A stretch of DNA of 64,000 nt from Oncomelania hupensis (GCA_036898135.1 CM072512.1:39486780-39550779), one strand, 5' to 3'. Positions 1 through 12,692 are shown, counted from the stretch's first letter. The notes: generated by a model from the sequence alone, not told the origin. Numbers and translations are program-made.

Positions 1-385
1 CGTGGTCGTCGTCGTCAACTTCGTGCTGTTTCTGCTGATTGCTGGTGGTCAAGCCATCATTTATGACTCCGTGAGACAGAACTCTATGGACTGGCACAAC
101 GCCTCATCAAAATCCAAAGTCAAGGACGCGACCGTCACTCGTCGCTTGGTTACGGTCGCTGTCACAAACTTCTTGTGCTGGTTTCCCATCGGCCTTTGCG
201 GCGTACTGTCCTCTTTTGGCATCCCTGTGCCTGGTGAAATCAACGTGGCAGCGGCCATCTTGATTCTTCCGTTAAACTCCGCCCTCAACCCCTTCCTCTA
301 CACGCTGAACGTTGCTATTGAGATACGACGCCGAGCGGCTCGAGATAGGTTGTGGGAAATGCTGCTGAACACTTTAAATAAATAA
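1..385 (+). CDS. Class A GPCR, C-terminal part (TM6-TM7), GRL101/LGR-like
   Basis: This is the last exon, or part of it, of a rhodopsin-family receptor; the 5' part lies outside the window. The visible 127 residues contain the end of TM5 (hydrophobic start), a third intracellular loop rich in K/R/S, a TM6 with CWFP, and a TM7 with the NPxxY-type motif NPFLYT, followed by a short basic tail (EIRRRAARDRLWE) and a TAA stop at 383-385. The segment FPIGLCGVLSSFGIPVPG and the long TM7 LNSALNPFLYT closely resemble leucine-rich-repeat receptors of the relaxin/LGR type, in particular molluscan GRL101 as I recall it. Ligand unknown. The fold is certain; the subfamily is inference from memory. Confidence 0.8.
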   Translation, partial: VVVVVNFVLFLLIAGGQAIIYDSVRQNSMDWHNASSKSKVKDATVTRRLVTVAVTNFLCWFPIGLCGVLSSFGIPVPGEINVAAAILILPLNSALNPFLYTLNVAIEIRRRAARDRLWEMLLNTLNK

Positions 386-435
386 TAGGCTGCGGGAGTA
401 GACCGTGGAACTCTCAGCAAATTCTTTACAAGAGA

Positions 436-441
436 AATAAA
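436..441 (+). promoter_or_regulatory. Polyadenylation signal of the GPCR gene
   Basis: AATAAA about 50 bases after the stop codon. A second AATAAA overlaps the stop codon itself (377-382). A normal short animal 3' UTR would end within the next 10-30 bases. Confidence 0.45.
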
Positions 442-799
442 ATCAAAATGTATGAATGTGCTTTTGTTTTTTTCCCATAGCCATAACAGTTTGCGTGTTG
501 ATGGTTGGTGGTGGGACAATTTAATGAATCGTGATTAAGTTTTACAACATGGAAAACATGAACATCACTTGGAATAAATTTCATACAATATGAATAAAAT
601 AATACTGTACAATATAATCACCACGGACAGTCCTACAGAGTATCATACTGAAAATGGTAAACATGAGTATCACAAGAAAGTTTAAAACAATATGACAAAC
701 CATTCAAATGTATTTCGATACACTCGCACTCTCCTTACACCCCCTCCCAACCCCCCAACCCTCCCCCCCCCCCAAAAAAAAAAAAAAAAAAAAAACACC
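442..799. other. Intergenic AT-rich sequence
   Basis: AT-rich, with poly-C followed by poly-A at 753-795. I see no gene. Confidence 0.5.
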
Positions 800-1284
800 G
801 GATTTTTAAAAGTGTTACATTTCATGGCTGTGTTGTGACTCGGCTTCGTCTTAAAGAAGCAAAAGGAAAACATGGAGTGATATGCCACCATCTGAAACTA
901 TGTAACCCAAAAATGTATCCCAATCGACTGAGGAATCTTTAGATACCGCGCAAAATATGTTTAGATAATGATGTAGCACAATGACCTTGACCTTTGAGAA
1001 AGTACAAATATGAATGATCTAACATGCTTAGCAGCAGTTACAATATTCGAAAAGTATACATTGTGAATTTCGTTTCAGTAATTCTAGAGATAAGGTAAAA
1101 TGTGTGTTTTGAAGAAAACAAAAGTGCAATTCAGAGCAACGGACCGACCGATTTACCTATTGACCGACAACGGGACTGCTACTGAATGATGGCATACGAT
1201 TGGAAGTACCTGTATACAAAACTCAACAAATTCGCTTCAGCCGTTCTTGAGATATTGAGCAAAACGTGCTAATCAACAAAATGA
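800..1284 (+). repeat. Old interspersed repeat, copy 1
   Basis: Shares long stretches with 60690-61210 in the same order: the phrase ending in GCACAATGACCTTGACCTTT, a CATGCTTAGCAG block, and an AAAACTCAACA block with the ending 'cgcttcagccgttcttgagatattgagc'-like. Divergence is high and there is no ORF. The two ends carry short ACCG/ACGG-type runs. The repeat continues after the foldback insertion (about 2370-2510), where a block around GTGGTTCTTGAGATATGGC recurs near 59100 and 60420. Family unknown; non-autonomous. Confidence 0.55.
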
Positions 1285-1293
1285 CCCCGGAGG

Positions 1294-2349
1294 GGGTATC
1301 CGGTCATTTCCTCCCCAGTGATTTCCTCCCCGGTCATTTCCCCCCGGTCATTTCCCCCCAGATCATTTCCTCCCTGGAATAGATCCTCCCGAGCAAATTC
1401 CCCCCTGTCGCAATTTCATCCCCAGGGTTATTTCCCCCCAGGACTTATCGTCCCGAAAAAATTCCCCCCTGTCGCAATTTCATCCCCGGGATTATGTGCC
1501 CCAGGACTTTTCCTCCCAAAATTCCCCCCTGTCGTAATTTCATCCTCGAGATTATTTACCCCAGGGACCCACGAGAAATTTCCCAGATACACAGACACAT
1601 AGTAAAAGACATACATATTTATCTCATGTTTATTCTGAATCAAACATAAAACATGACACACACACCTTTGCTCACAGACACACGATTATGTGCACTGTAA
1701 AATGAGAGCCAACACAAACATCTTATACCAAGTCTAAAAATTACTGTATTAAAAATGATTATACCATGTCTTGGCTGAACTCGGCGCCATGCGAGGGGAA
1801 ATAATTCTTAAAGCAGAAATTGACGGTGGCCTAGCTTAGTATTGCTTAGGTTCGTATCCCCCAACAGAAAAAAGCCCAGAATTTAATTCTGGCGGTCATA
1901 ATTATTAGGAGCAAGTACATCGATTCACGCATCGTTTTGCTCATTCATAATCGTATTATTACGCAAAAACACGGAATACAATTTTAACGGTAAATGGGGG
2001 GGGGGGCCGGGGGGCGCAGTGACTATGATGATGAAGTTGAGAATGGGGGGAAATAACCAGGGAGTAAAAAAAATGGGGGGAAGTGACTATGGGGATGAAG
2101 TTGAGAACGGGGGGAAATAACCAGGGAGTAAAAAAAATGGGGGGAAAGTGACTATGGGGATGAAGTTGAGAACGGGGGGAAATAACCGGGGAGTAAAAAA
2201 AATGGGGGGAAGTGACTATGGGGATGAAGTTGAGAACGGGGGGAAATAACCAGGGAGTAAGTTTCCTTGGGGGGAATTGACCAGGAGGGAAATTGACGGG
2301 AGGAAATGACCGGGGAGGAAATGAATGGGGGGGAACTGACAGCAAACCC
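1294..2349. mobile_element. TIR/foldback-like element with internal sub-repeats
   Basis: The ends are inverted: GGGTATCCGGTCATTTCC at the left and, on the other strand, GGGTTTGCTGTCAGTTCC at the right. Each arm is about 300 bp of imperfect tandem sub-repeats of the type 'cattTCCTCCCCGGT': C-rich at 1294-1570 and G-rich at 2000-2349. About 420 bp of unrelated sequence without an ORF lies between them. An 8-bp duplication CCCGGAGG flanks it (1286-1293 and 2350-2357). It is non-autonomous and was inserted into the old repeat at 800-2510. The architecture is foldback-like; the superfamily cannot be assigned from this copy. Confidence 0.65.
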
Positions 2350-2357
2350 CCCGGAGG

Positions 2358-4377
2358 ATGCTACTAATCTAGGTAACGTTCCTGTAAAGTTTGGTAAAAA
2401 TGCGTTCAGTGGTTCTTGAGATATGGCTTTGACAGACGGATGAACGGACCGATGATATTTGGTTCGTTCTGATTCCCGACTATTTCAAAGTATTTGCAGT
2501 AAAGTTTGAAAAATACAAAATTTCTTTACAGAATTAGGCATGGAATGAAGTGCAAAGTAGGGCAGATTTCTTGAGGTATGCCTTTACATAAAAAGGAGTG
2601 ACGACAACATTAATATTCATAGAGGACTGGATTGGGGAGGCAGTGTACAGAAAAAGCGAAAATAATTGCAAAAAAATATATTTTACTTATGAAATGAGAG
2701 CGGTGATAGAAATAAAATCATCTGGAAGAATGAAGAAATTAAACATGCCTTAACATTATGTTTCTGAACAACAATCGAAATTGTAGCCTACGTCATTGTT
2801 CTCAAAACAAACCAAGGGCTGCTGCGTCTTAGTTGGCCTACAAGAAAACGCGACTTTTCCAACAAATTTGAAGTTGCTTACTCATTAGCCTAGGTATTTG
2901 TACTTTACATCTCAAACTGAGCAGCCCCACATTTTCCAAATATAGTTAGCACCTTATTAGTATCTTCCGCAACCATTTCTATGCCTTCCTTGCCTTCCAG
3001 CTATAGGAAGACTAACGACATCAATCAAGCTATTCCTTTTTCGCGACAAGCATAGTAACTATGCCTTGTAGGCAAACGTCTGCCATGCCAGAACCTAACT
3101 TCCTCGTTTGTCCGGCGTTTTGGGCAAACCCTATACTTGGCCTAGGCTACTAATGCTTCTGGCTTGAACTTTTAGAGTCGATTGAGGTCGAGCATGCCAT
3201 CTAGATCTGTCTCTCTGCCTCTGCGTGTGTCTGTCTTTGGCTGTGTTGTACGTCTGCATGTGTATATCCGTCTGCTATTTTAAGCAAGTGTTTAAGGGAT
3301 AGAGGTATGGGCAGTACGTCTAAGTTTTCTGGTTTGAACGTTTTGAGCCGAGGATTGTCTGTAGGAAGTTAATAGATTAGTTAACTTTCTGCTTTTCAGG
3401 ATTGAGTTTGCTAGGGTTTAGCAGCCACCGGTTTAGCAGCCACCAATCAGTGCTGCACGTTTCTTCAACAAAATAAACTTGACTGCCCCCATCAAAGACG
3501 GGCCAAGACGGGTTCTACATGTACAGTACTAATAGACGTAGAATATTGATTTAGAGACAGAATTGTCCTTCGATTAATGGCAAATGCGTACCTATAACAT
3601 ACCTGTCAAGTGCTACGGATTTTTGCATAGCTCTATGCATTTTAAACATTTTCCCATTGCTACGGCGTATCACATAGCTGCTACGCAATTTTTCAAAAGT
3701 GACGATCATATTTTTAACCAAGGGGGTTTTGCGCGCGAAAGTAGTGTGTTCCGGTCGAGTCCGGTTTAAAGACACTTAGTAAAAGCACCGCACTTCCGCA
3801 ACACGTGTTCGTTCAGAACTTCAGTCTACGATCAGTCTTCGTGTCATTAACATTATTCATTTCTCTTTGATTACTTTCATATTATATCAGCTGCCATTTA
3901 GTTATATTTTTATTAAATTAATTGGTATAAGCTTTTGTGCAATGCTAATAGTTCTTTTCTTGGCATTGTAAACCATGTTTTGTGAATAACCAAATTTGTT
4001 TGGGGGAAAAAAGTTCATCTGCTTTTTCTGTGTCAGTGATTGTCTCCTTTTTTTTATGATTGCCTAGCTTATTTTCTGTCTGTATGTTTTATATATATAT
4101 ATATTTTTGCATTTTCACTTTTATTTTGAAAAACGTACATGAAAATGTTTATAATGATAATGATAATGGTAATAGCTAAAGTGTTGTGCATTAACAAGAT
4201 TTTACAATACATTTGTAAACACATTGGATGTGTGTGTTTATATTGGATGCAGAAGTTTCCAGTTTTGTTTTGTTGCGAATCGCGTGATTCACATTAGTGC
4301 TACACCAAACCTCCATTTGCTATGGTTTTTCTGTTAAATTGCTACACCACAACCCGAAAACCCCTTGACAGGTATGC

Positions 4378-4379
<2 letters not shown>
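2358..4379. other. Intergenic sequence without a recognisable gene
   Basis: Two kilobases of mixed AT-rich sequence. 2370-2510 belongs to the old repeat of 800-1284. 3420-3450 contains a doubled GTTTAGCAGCCACC. 3590-3770 has several CTACG-containing phrases suggestive of a decayed repeat. 4088-4103 is a short (TA)n. No ORF has credible coding features. The whole stretch recurs at 7391-9420 in the duplicated contig end. Confidence 0.5.

Positions 4380-4442
<63 letters not shown>
4380..4442 (+). repeat. (TAA)n microsatellite
   Basis: About 21 perfect AAT units. It is followed by a module (GGCTCAAAGCGCGGCGAT, 4487-4504) that recurs in altered form at about 36460 and 37230, also next to trinucleotide arrays. 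The pair probably marks the edge of a SINE/LINE-type repeat. Confidence 0.8.
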
Positions 4443-4444
<2 letters not shown>

Positions 4445-4688
4445 GGTGCTAGGACGCTATATACCAGCTTCTCCCTAAATCGTCAGGCTCAAAGCGCGGC
4501 GATATTTACAAACATACACGCTCACATGTTAACACTCACCTTTGCCTGTCTCCAAAAGATAATTTGACGATTGAGGCGAAGCTTGACTCTTCTCCTGCTC
4601 TCTGTCTATCTGACCCTAATTTCTTGCAGAATGTCTGTCCCAAAAGGCTTTGGGCAAGAACCTGAAAATGGCACAGAGTACTTACTGG

Positions 4689-5684
4689 TTCAGCGGGAGA
4701 GATGACAGGCACGAACACGGAACTGGATTCTTGGTCCACAAAGACATTCTAGCCACTGTCATGGGTTTCCGCCCAGTCTCCAATATACTCATTACCATCC
4801 GTCTGAGAGCAGCCCCTTTCAACATCACCATCATCCAGGCCTATGCCCCAACATCAGATTACGACGAAAGGCGAAGTGCAGGATTTCTATGAAAATCTAC
4901 AGGCTGTCCTTGACCAAGTGCCAAAGAAGGGCATAATCATAGTGCAAGGCGACTGGAATGCCAAGGTCCGCACTTCAACTCTGGAGACACATGTGGACCT
5001 CACTGCAACAACGAGACAAATGACATGAGTCTGAGACTCTTGGAGTTTGCCAGATATAACAATCTAATACTGGCAAACACGCTTGGTCTCCACAAAAAAT
5101 CCAGACAATGGACATGGCACAGTCCCGGCGAGGAGCATTACAACCAGATCGACTACATCATGGTCAATAAACGCTTCAGATCAAGCATCAACATTGGCAG
5201 GACACGCACTTTTCCAGGAGCAGACCACGATCTCGTTATGATGTCTTTCCGGCTTCACTTGAGGAAAGTAAACACAGCAAAGCTTTCCGTCACTTCGACC
5301 AGTCACTTCCACCATATCTGTCTGAGGTACTCACTACCTACACTACAACCCGTTCTTTGCGCTCATCAGATAAAAAACTGTTGAAAACGCCCAAGCGTCT
5401 GCTTAAGACAGTTGGCGACCGGTCTTTTAGTTTTCAAGCACCCAATGTTTGGAATGCGCTGCCTGCCAGTTTAAGACATTGTACAGACCTTGTTTCCTTT
5501 AAGAGCTGCTTAAAAAACGCACTTGTTCCGCAAGGCGTTTTCTGTGTAAATAGTATGAACAGTAATAATACTTTCTCAATGATGCTGTACATAATGTAGT
5601 GCGAATGTTGTGATGATGCGTACGAATGATGTGTGTAAGCGCATTGAGTTGTTATTCTAATGAAAAATGCGTTGTATAAATGCA

Positions 5685-5772
<88 letters not shown>

Positions 5773-5787
5773 TATTATTATTATTAC

Positions 5788-5849
<62 letters not shown>

Positions 5850-6000
5850 AGTGCACTAGACTGAAGTTCGACCTGGACTTCAGGTGTGATCCACGGCAAG
5901 ACCCGGAGGTGACAGAAATATTTCAAGCCACAAGTGAAGGGAAATTTGCACCACTGCTCATTTTGGGAGCTGGTGAAGTAGATGTCAACACCATGACTAC
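4689..6000 (+). mobile_element. RTE-clade LINE fragment (endonuclease part), interrupted, runs into gap
   Basis: Apurinic-endonuclease part of an RTE LINE of the type often annotated in animals as craniofacial development protein 2-like. Recognisable pieces are GTGFLVHKDILATVMG, ITIIQAYAPTSDY and QGDWNAK, then the linker region. Frames are broken around 4860-5030, so it is a pseudogene. A CR1/L2-like piece sits inside it (5283-5847). The copy starts abruptly at 'tcagcgg' and is cut by the assembly gap. Confidence 0.85.
5283..5847 (+). mobile_element. CR1/L2-like LINE 3' end inserted in RTE
   Basis: 5'-truncated insertion flanked by a 4-bp duplication AAAG (5279-5282 and 5848-5851). The empty site is readable in the intact RTE copy at about 42911. 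The coding end carries the CR1-type C-terminal signature DRSFSFQAPNVWNALPASLR and a basic FKSCLK segment, frameshifted by one extra A here relative to 10326-10892. The 3' UTR ends in a terminal (ATT)n array (5692-5847), normal for CR1/L2 tails. Confidence 0.8.
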
Positions 6001-6500
6001 NNNNNNNNNNNNNNNNNNNNNNNNNNNNNNNNNNNNNNNNNNNNNNNNNNNNNNNNNNNNNNNNNNNNNNNNNNNNNNNNNNNNNNNNNNNNNNNNNNNN
6101 NNNNNNNNNNNNNNNNNNNNNNNNNNNNNNNNNNNNNNNNNNNNNNNNNNNNNNNNNNNNNNNNNNNNNNNNNNNNNNNNNNNNNNNNNNNNNNNNNNNN
6201 NNNNNNNNNNNNNNNNNNNNNNNNNNNNNNNNNNNNNNNNNNNNNNNNNNNNNNNNNNNNNNNNNNNNNNNNNNNNNNNNNNNNNNNNNNNNNNNNNNNN
6301 NNNNNNNNNNNNNNNNNNNNNNNNNNNNNNNNNNNNNNNNNNNNNNNNNNNNNNNNNNNNNNNNNNNNNNNNNNNNNNNNNNNNNNNNNNNNNNNNNNNN
6401 NNNNNNNNNNNNNNNNNNNNNNNNNNNNNNNNNNNNNNNNNNNNNNNNNNNNNNNNNNNNNNNNNNNNNNNNNNNNNNNNNNNNNNNNNNNNNNNNNNNN
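6001..6500. other. Assembly gap, exactly 500 N
   Basis: A run of 500 unknown bases, a fixed-size scaffold gap. The sequence to the right restarts with a copy of 1471 onward, so the true gap length is unknown and may be zero or negative. Confidence 0.98.
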
Positions 6501-7382
6501 GTCGCAATTTAATCCCCGGGATTATGTGCCCAGGACTTTTCCTCCCCCAAAATTCCCCCCTGTCGTAATTTCATCCTCGAGATTATTTACCCCAGGGACC
6601 CACGAGAAATTTCCCAGATACACAGACACATAGTAAAAGACATACATATTTATCTCATGTTTATTCTGAATCAAACATAAAACATGACACACACACCTTT
6701 GCTCACAGACACACGATTATGTGCACTGTAAAATGAGAGCCAACACAAACATCTTATACCAAGTCTAAAAATTACTGTATTAAAAATGATTATACCATGT
6801 CTTGGCTGAACTCGGCGCCATGCGAGGGGAAATAATTCTTAAAGCAGAAATTGACGGTGGCCTAGCTTAGTATTGCTTAGGTTCGTATCCCCCAACAGAA
6901 AAAAGCCCAGAATTTAATTCTGGCGGTCATAATTATTAGGAGCAAGTACATCGATTCACGCATCATTTTGCTCATTCATAATCGTATTATTACGCAAAAA
7001 CACGGAATACAATTTTAACGGTAAATGGGGGGGGGGGCCGGGGGGCGCAGTGTGACTATGATGATGAAGTTGAGAATGGGGGGAAATAACCAGGGAGTAA
7101 AAAAAAAATGGGGGGAAGTGACTATGGGGATGAAGTTGAGAACGGGGGGAAATAACCAGGGAGTAAAAAAATGGGGGGAAGTGACTATGGGGATGAAGTT
7201 GAGAACGGGGGGAAATAACCGGGGAGTAAAAAAAATGGGGGGAAGTGACTATGGGGATGAAGTTGAGAACGGGGGGAAATAACCAGGGAGTAAGTTTCCT
7301 TGGGGGGAATTGACCAGGAGGGAAATTGACGGGAGGAAATGACCGGGGAGGAAATGAATGGGGGGGAACTGACAGCAAACCC
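6501..7382. mobile_element. TIR/foldback-like element, left end missing at contig edge
   Basis: Same element as 1294-2349. The right arm and the right copy of the CCCGGAGG duplication (7383-7390) are present. The left arm is cut by the gap. Confidence 0.65.
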
Positions 7383-9420
7383 CCCGGAGGATGCTACTAA
7401 TCTAGGTAACGTTCCTGTAAAGTTTGGTAAAAATGCGTTCAGTGGTTCTTGAGATATGGCTTTGACAGACGGATGAACGGACCGATGATATTTGGTTCGT
7501 TCTGATTCCCGACTATTTCAAAGTATTTGCAGTAAAGTTTGAAAAATACAAAATTTCTTTACAGAATTAGGCATGGAATGAAGTGCAAAGTAGGGCAGAT
7601 TTCTTGAGGTATGCCTTTACATAAAAAGGAGTGACGACAACATTAATATTCATAGAGGACTGGATTGGGGAGGCAGTGTACAGAAAAAGCGAAAATAATT
7701 GCAAAAAAATATATTTTACTTATGAAATGAGAGCGGTGATAGAAATAAAATCATCTGGAAGAATGAAGAAATTAAACATGCCTTAACATTATGTTTCTGA
7801 ACAACAATCGAAATTGTAGCCTACGTCATCTGTTCTCAAAACAAACCAAGGGCTGCTGCGTCTTAGTTGGCCTACAAGAAAACGCGACTTTTCCAACAAA
7901 TTTGAAGTTGCTTACTCATTAGCCTAGGTATTTGTACTTTACATCTCAAACTGAGCAGCCCCACATTTTCCAAATATAGTTAGCACCTTATTAGTATCTT
8001 CCGCAACCATTTCTATGCCTTCCTTGCCTTCAGCTATAGGAAGACTAACGACATCAATCAAGCTATTCCTTTTTCGCGACAAGCATAGTAACTATGCCTT
8101 GTAGGCAAACGTCTGCCATGCCAGAACCTAACTTCCTCGTTTGTCCGGCGTTTTGGGCAAACCCTATACTTGGCCTAGGCTACTAATGCTTCTGGCTTGA
8201 ACTTTTAGAGTCGATTGAGGTCGAGCATGCCATCTAGATCTGTCTCTCTGCCTCTGCGTGTGTCTGTCTTTGGCTGTGTTGTACGTCTGCATGTGTATAT
8301 CCGTCTGCTATTTTAAGCAAGTGTTTAAGGGATAGAGGTATGGGCAGTACGTCTAAGTTTTCTGGTTTGAACGTTTTGAGCCGAGGATTGTCTGTCTGTA
8401 GGAAGTTAATAGATTAGTTAACTTTCTGCTTTTCAGGATTGAGTTTGAGTTTGCTAGGGTTTAGCAGCCACCGGTTTAGCAGCCACCAATCAGTGCTGCA
8501 CGTTTCTTCAACAAAATAAACTTGACTGCCCCCATCAAAGACGGGCCAAGACGGGTTCTACATGTACAGTACTAATAGACGTAGAATATTGATTTAGAGA
8601 CAGAATTGTCCTTCGATTAATGGCAAATGCGTACCTATAACATACCTGTCAAGTGCTACGGATTTTTGCATAGCTCTATGCATTTTAAACATTTTCCCAT
8701 TGCTACGGCGTATCACATAGCTGCTACGCAATTTTTCAAAAGTGACGATCATATTTTTAACCAAGGGGGTTTTGCGCGCGAAAGTAGTGTGTTCCGGTCG
8801 AGTCCGGTTTAAAGACACTTAGTAAAAGCACCGCACTTCCGCAACACGTGTTCGTTCAGAACTTCAGTCTACGATCAGTCTTCGTGTCATTAACATTATT
8901 CATTTCTCTTTGATTACTTTCATATTATATCAGCTGCCATTTAGTTATATTTTTATTAAATTAATTGGTATAAGCTTTTGTGCAATGCTAATAGTTCTTT
9001 TCTTGGCATTGTAAACCATGTTTTGTGAATAACCAAATTTGTTTGGGGGAAAAAAGTTCATCTGCTTTTTCTGTGTCAGTGATTGTCTCCTTTTTTTTAT
9101 GATTGCCTAGCTTATTTTCTGTCTGTATGTTTTATATATATATATATTTTTGCATTTTCACTTTTATTTTGAAAAACGTACATGAAAATGTTTATAATGA
9201 TAATGATAATGGTAATAGCTAAAGTGTTGTGCATTAACAAGATTTTACAATACATTTGTAAACACATTGGATGTGTGTGTTTATATTGGATGCAGAAATT
9301 TCCAGTTTTGTTTTGTTGCGAATCGCGTGATTCACATTAGTGCTACACCAAACCTCCATTTGCTATGGTTTTTCTGTTAAATTGCTACACCACAACCCGA
9401 AAACCCCTTGACAGGTATGC

Positions 9421-9487
<67 letters not shown>

Positions 9488-9731
9488 GGTGCTAGGACGC
9501 TATATACCAGCTTCTCCCTAAATCGTCAGGCTCAAAGCGCGGCGATATTTACAAACATACACGCTCACATGTTAACACTCACCTTTGCCTGTCTCCAAAA
9601 GATAATTTGACGATTGAGGCGAAGCTTGACTCTTCTCCTGCTCTCTGTCTATCTGACCCTAATTTCTTGCAGAATGTCTGTCCCAAAAGGCTTTGGGCAA
9701 GAACCTGAAAATGGCACAGAGTACTTACTGG

Positions 9732-10726
9732 TTCAGCGGGAGAGATGACAGGCACGAACACGGAACTGGATTCTTGGTCCACAAAGACATTCTAGCCACT
9801 GTCATGGGTTTCCGCCCAGTCTCCAATATACTCATTACCATCCGTCTGAGAGCAGCCCCTTTCAACATCACCATCATCCAGGCCTATGCCCCAACATCAG
9901 ATTACGACGAAAGGCGAAGTGCAGGATTTCTATGAAAATCTACAGGCTGTCCTTGACCAAGTGCCAAAGAAGGGCATAATCATAGTGCAAGGCGACTGGA
10001 ATGCCAAGGTCCGCACTTCAACTCTGGAGACACATGTGGACCTCACTGCAACAACGAGACAAATGACATGAGTCTGAGACTCTTGGAGTTTGCCAGATAT
10101 AACAATCTAATACTGGCAAACACGCTTGGTCTCCACAAAAAATCCAGACAATGGACATGGCACAGTCCCGGCGAGGAGCATTACAACCAGATCGACTACA
10201 TCATGGTCAATAAACGCTTCAGATCAAGCATCAACATTGGCAGGACACGCACTTTTCCAGGAGCAGACCACGATCTCGTTATGATGTCTTTCCGGCTTCA
10301 CTTGAGGAAAGTAAACACAGCAAAGCTTTCCGTCACTTCGACCAGTCACTTCCACCATATCTGTCTGAGGTACTCACTACCTACACTACAACCCGTTCTT
10401 TGCGCTCATCAGATAAAAAACTGTTGAAAACGCCCAAGCGTCTGCTTAAGACAGTTGGCGACCGGTCTTTTAGTTTTCAAGCACCCAATGTTTGGAATGC
10501 GCTGCCTGCCAGTTTAAGACATTGTACAGACCTTGTTTCCTTTAAGAGCTGCTTAAAAACGCACTTGTTCCGCAAGGCGTTTTCTGTGTAAATAGTATGA
10601 ACAGTAATAATACTTTCTCAATGATGCTGTACATAATGTAGTGCGAATGTTGTGATGATGCGTACGAATGATGTGTGTAAGCGCATTGAGTTGTTATTCT
10701 AATGAAAAATGCGTTGTATAAATGCA

Positions 10727-10816
<90 letters not shown>

Positions 10817-10831
10817 TATTATTATTATTAC

Positions 10832-10894
<63 letters not shown>

Positions 10895-12692
10895 AGTGCA
10901 CTAGACTGAAGTTCGACCTGGACTTCAGGTGTGATCCACGGCAAGACCCGGAGGTGACAGAAATATTTCAAGCCACAAGTGAAGGGAAATTTGCACCACT
11001 GCTCATTTTGGGAGCTGGTGAAGTAGATGTCAACACCATGACTACCACCTTCAACTCAGCTGTGACAGATGCCGCCACTGAGATCCTTGGCAAGCACCAC
11101 CCAAAGAAAAAGCCGTGGATCACACCTGAAATTTTGCACCTGTGTTATACGAATAGAGATTAAAAAGAAAAAGAACACCTCACGGGGAGCTGATGCCTAC
11201 CGAAAAATCAACAGTAACATCCGAAAAGGCATGCATTCAGCAAAGGAGAACTGGATAGAAGATCAATGCCAGGAAATAGAGAACAGTCTGAACAAGAACA
11301 ACAGCAAGAAGGCCTACCAGACTGTGAAGCTGCTGACAAGTGTTAAACAGCCCAAGGTCTCCACGATCCAAAGCAAGTCTGGCATGTGGCTTACAGAAGA
11401 GCACGAAGTCTTGTATAGATGGACAGAGTACTGCTATAACCTTTACAACAACACACGAAACGGAGACTCATCAGATCTAACATGTCCAGAGAACAGAGAA
11501 GAAAAAGAAATCCTCCCAATTCTCCGAGAAGAAGTTGAGGCAGCAGTGCAGTCGCTGAATAAATGGTGGTCAGAGGGTGTGGACAACATCCCCGCGGTAC
11601 TGCTTCAAGCATAAGGAGAAGCGATGAATGACGCCCTCGCCATTATCTGTAACAAGACCAGGCAGAGTGGGGAGTGAAAATTACCGCACTATCAGCCTCA
11701 TCAGCCATCCCAGCAAGGTCCTTCTGAAAATAATACTTAACAGGTTGAAACCCCAAGCTGAACAAATCATAGCTGAAGAACAAGCAGGAGTCAGGACAGG
11801 ACGAAGTACCACGGAACATATTTTCAACATCAGAATAATCTGCGAGAAATACCTACAGTACCGCAACATCTATATCATGTGTTCGTAGACTTCAAGAAGG
11901 CGTTTGATCGATTCTGGAATGCGGCTCTGTGGGCAACCATTAGAGTGTACAACATCAGCCCTAAAATTATTGAAGTCATCAAAAGCCTGTATGACAAGGC
12001 TACCTGTGCAGTCCTCCATAACAGCGCCATTGGAAACTGGTTCAGAACAACAATCGGTGTGCGTCAAGGATGCCTACTCTCTCCAACACTCTTCAACCTC
12101 TTCCTAGAGCGCATCATGTCAGATGCCCTTGCAGATCACGAAGGCACATTAAGCATAAAGTGTAGAGCAACCTCCAACCTTCGTTTTGCGGATGACATTG
12201 ATGGATTGGTTGGAGAGGAGCAAGAACTTGAACAGCTGGTACAGAGGCTTGACACCTCCTCCAGAGCCTATGGAATGGAAATAAGTGCAGAGAAGACTAA
12301 AATGATGACCAACAACACCAATGGCATCAACCCGGACATCAAAGTCCAAGGCCAATCTCTCAACACAGTGCATAGCTTCAAATATTTATGAGCCATTGTA
12401 TCAGACACTGGGTCCCGACAGGAAGTCCTCCAGGATCGCACAAACAACTGCTGACCTGGCAAGGTTGAAGCCCATTTGGAAAGACAGGATCATCAGCCTA
12501 CATTCCAAAGTAAGCCTGCTGCGCTTCCTTGTCATCTCCATCTACCTATACGCTTGCAAAACATGGACCCTCACAGCAGATCTTCAACGAAGAATAGAAG
12601 GCATAGAGATGAGGTGCTACAGAAGACTTCTGTGCATTTCCTATACCCAACACATCACCAACGACGAAGTCCGACAGACCATCACACAAGGC
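9732..12692 (+). mobile_element. RTE LINE copy, degenerate, with nested CR1/L2-like insertion
   Basis: Covers endonuclease, linker and most of the reverse transcriptase of the RTE family seen across the window. RT landmarks are YRTISLISHPSK, FVDFKKAFDR, GVRQGCLLSPTLFN and LRFADDIDGL (FADD catalytic box). Stops and frameshifts occur near 11163, 11615, 11885 and 12390, so it cannot be expressed. It breaks off at about 12692 in the C-terminal region, replaced by a CT-rich duplicated segment. The endonuclease part duplicates 4689-6000. Confidence 0.88.
10326..10892 (+). mobile_element. CR1/L2-like 3' end in RTE (second copy)
   Basis: Counterpart of 5283-5847, with AAAG duplications at 10322-10325 and 10893-10896. 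The coding end reads through to FKSCLKTHLFRKAFSV and a TAA stop, followed by about 140 bp of 3' UTR and a 160-bp ATT array (10729-10892). Confidence 0.8.

Larger units (their letters stand above)
6501..11045 (+). repeat. Near-identical second copy of 1471-6000
   Basis: Position 6501 corresponds to 1471 and 11045 to 6000. The offset drifts from 5030 to 5045 through small indels, mainly in homopolymers, TAA arrays and the foldback sub-repeats. The copy contains a left-truncated foldback element (6501-7382), the 2 kb intergenic stretch, the TAA array (9422-9486), the RTE 5' piece and its nested CR1-like insertion. The copy ends exactly where the left contig ends, and begins exactly where the right contig begins, so an unmerged overlap or haplotype duplicate is the simplest reading. 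Confidence 0.9.

Noticed and set aside
1318..2345. Frames rich in FPPRSFPP-type repeats on both strands
   Set aside because: Produced by the C-rich/G-rich sub-repeats of the foldback element; no start context or conservation beyond the repeat.
5660..6568. 302-codon frame with long leucine/isoleucine stretches
   Set aside because: Runs through an ATT microsatellite and the 500-N gap; not a gene.
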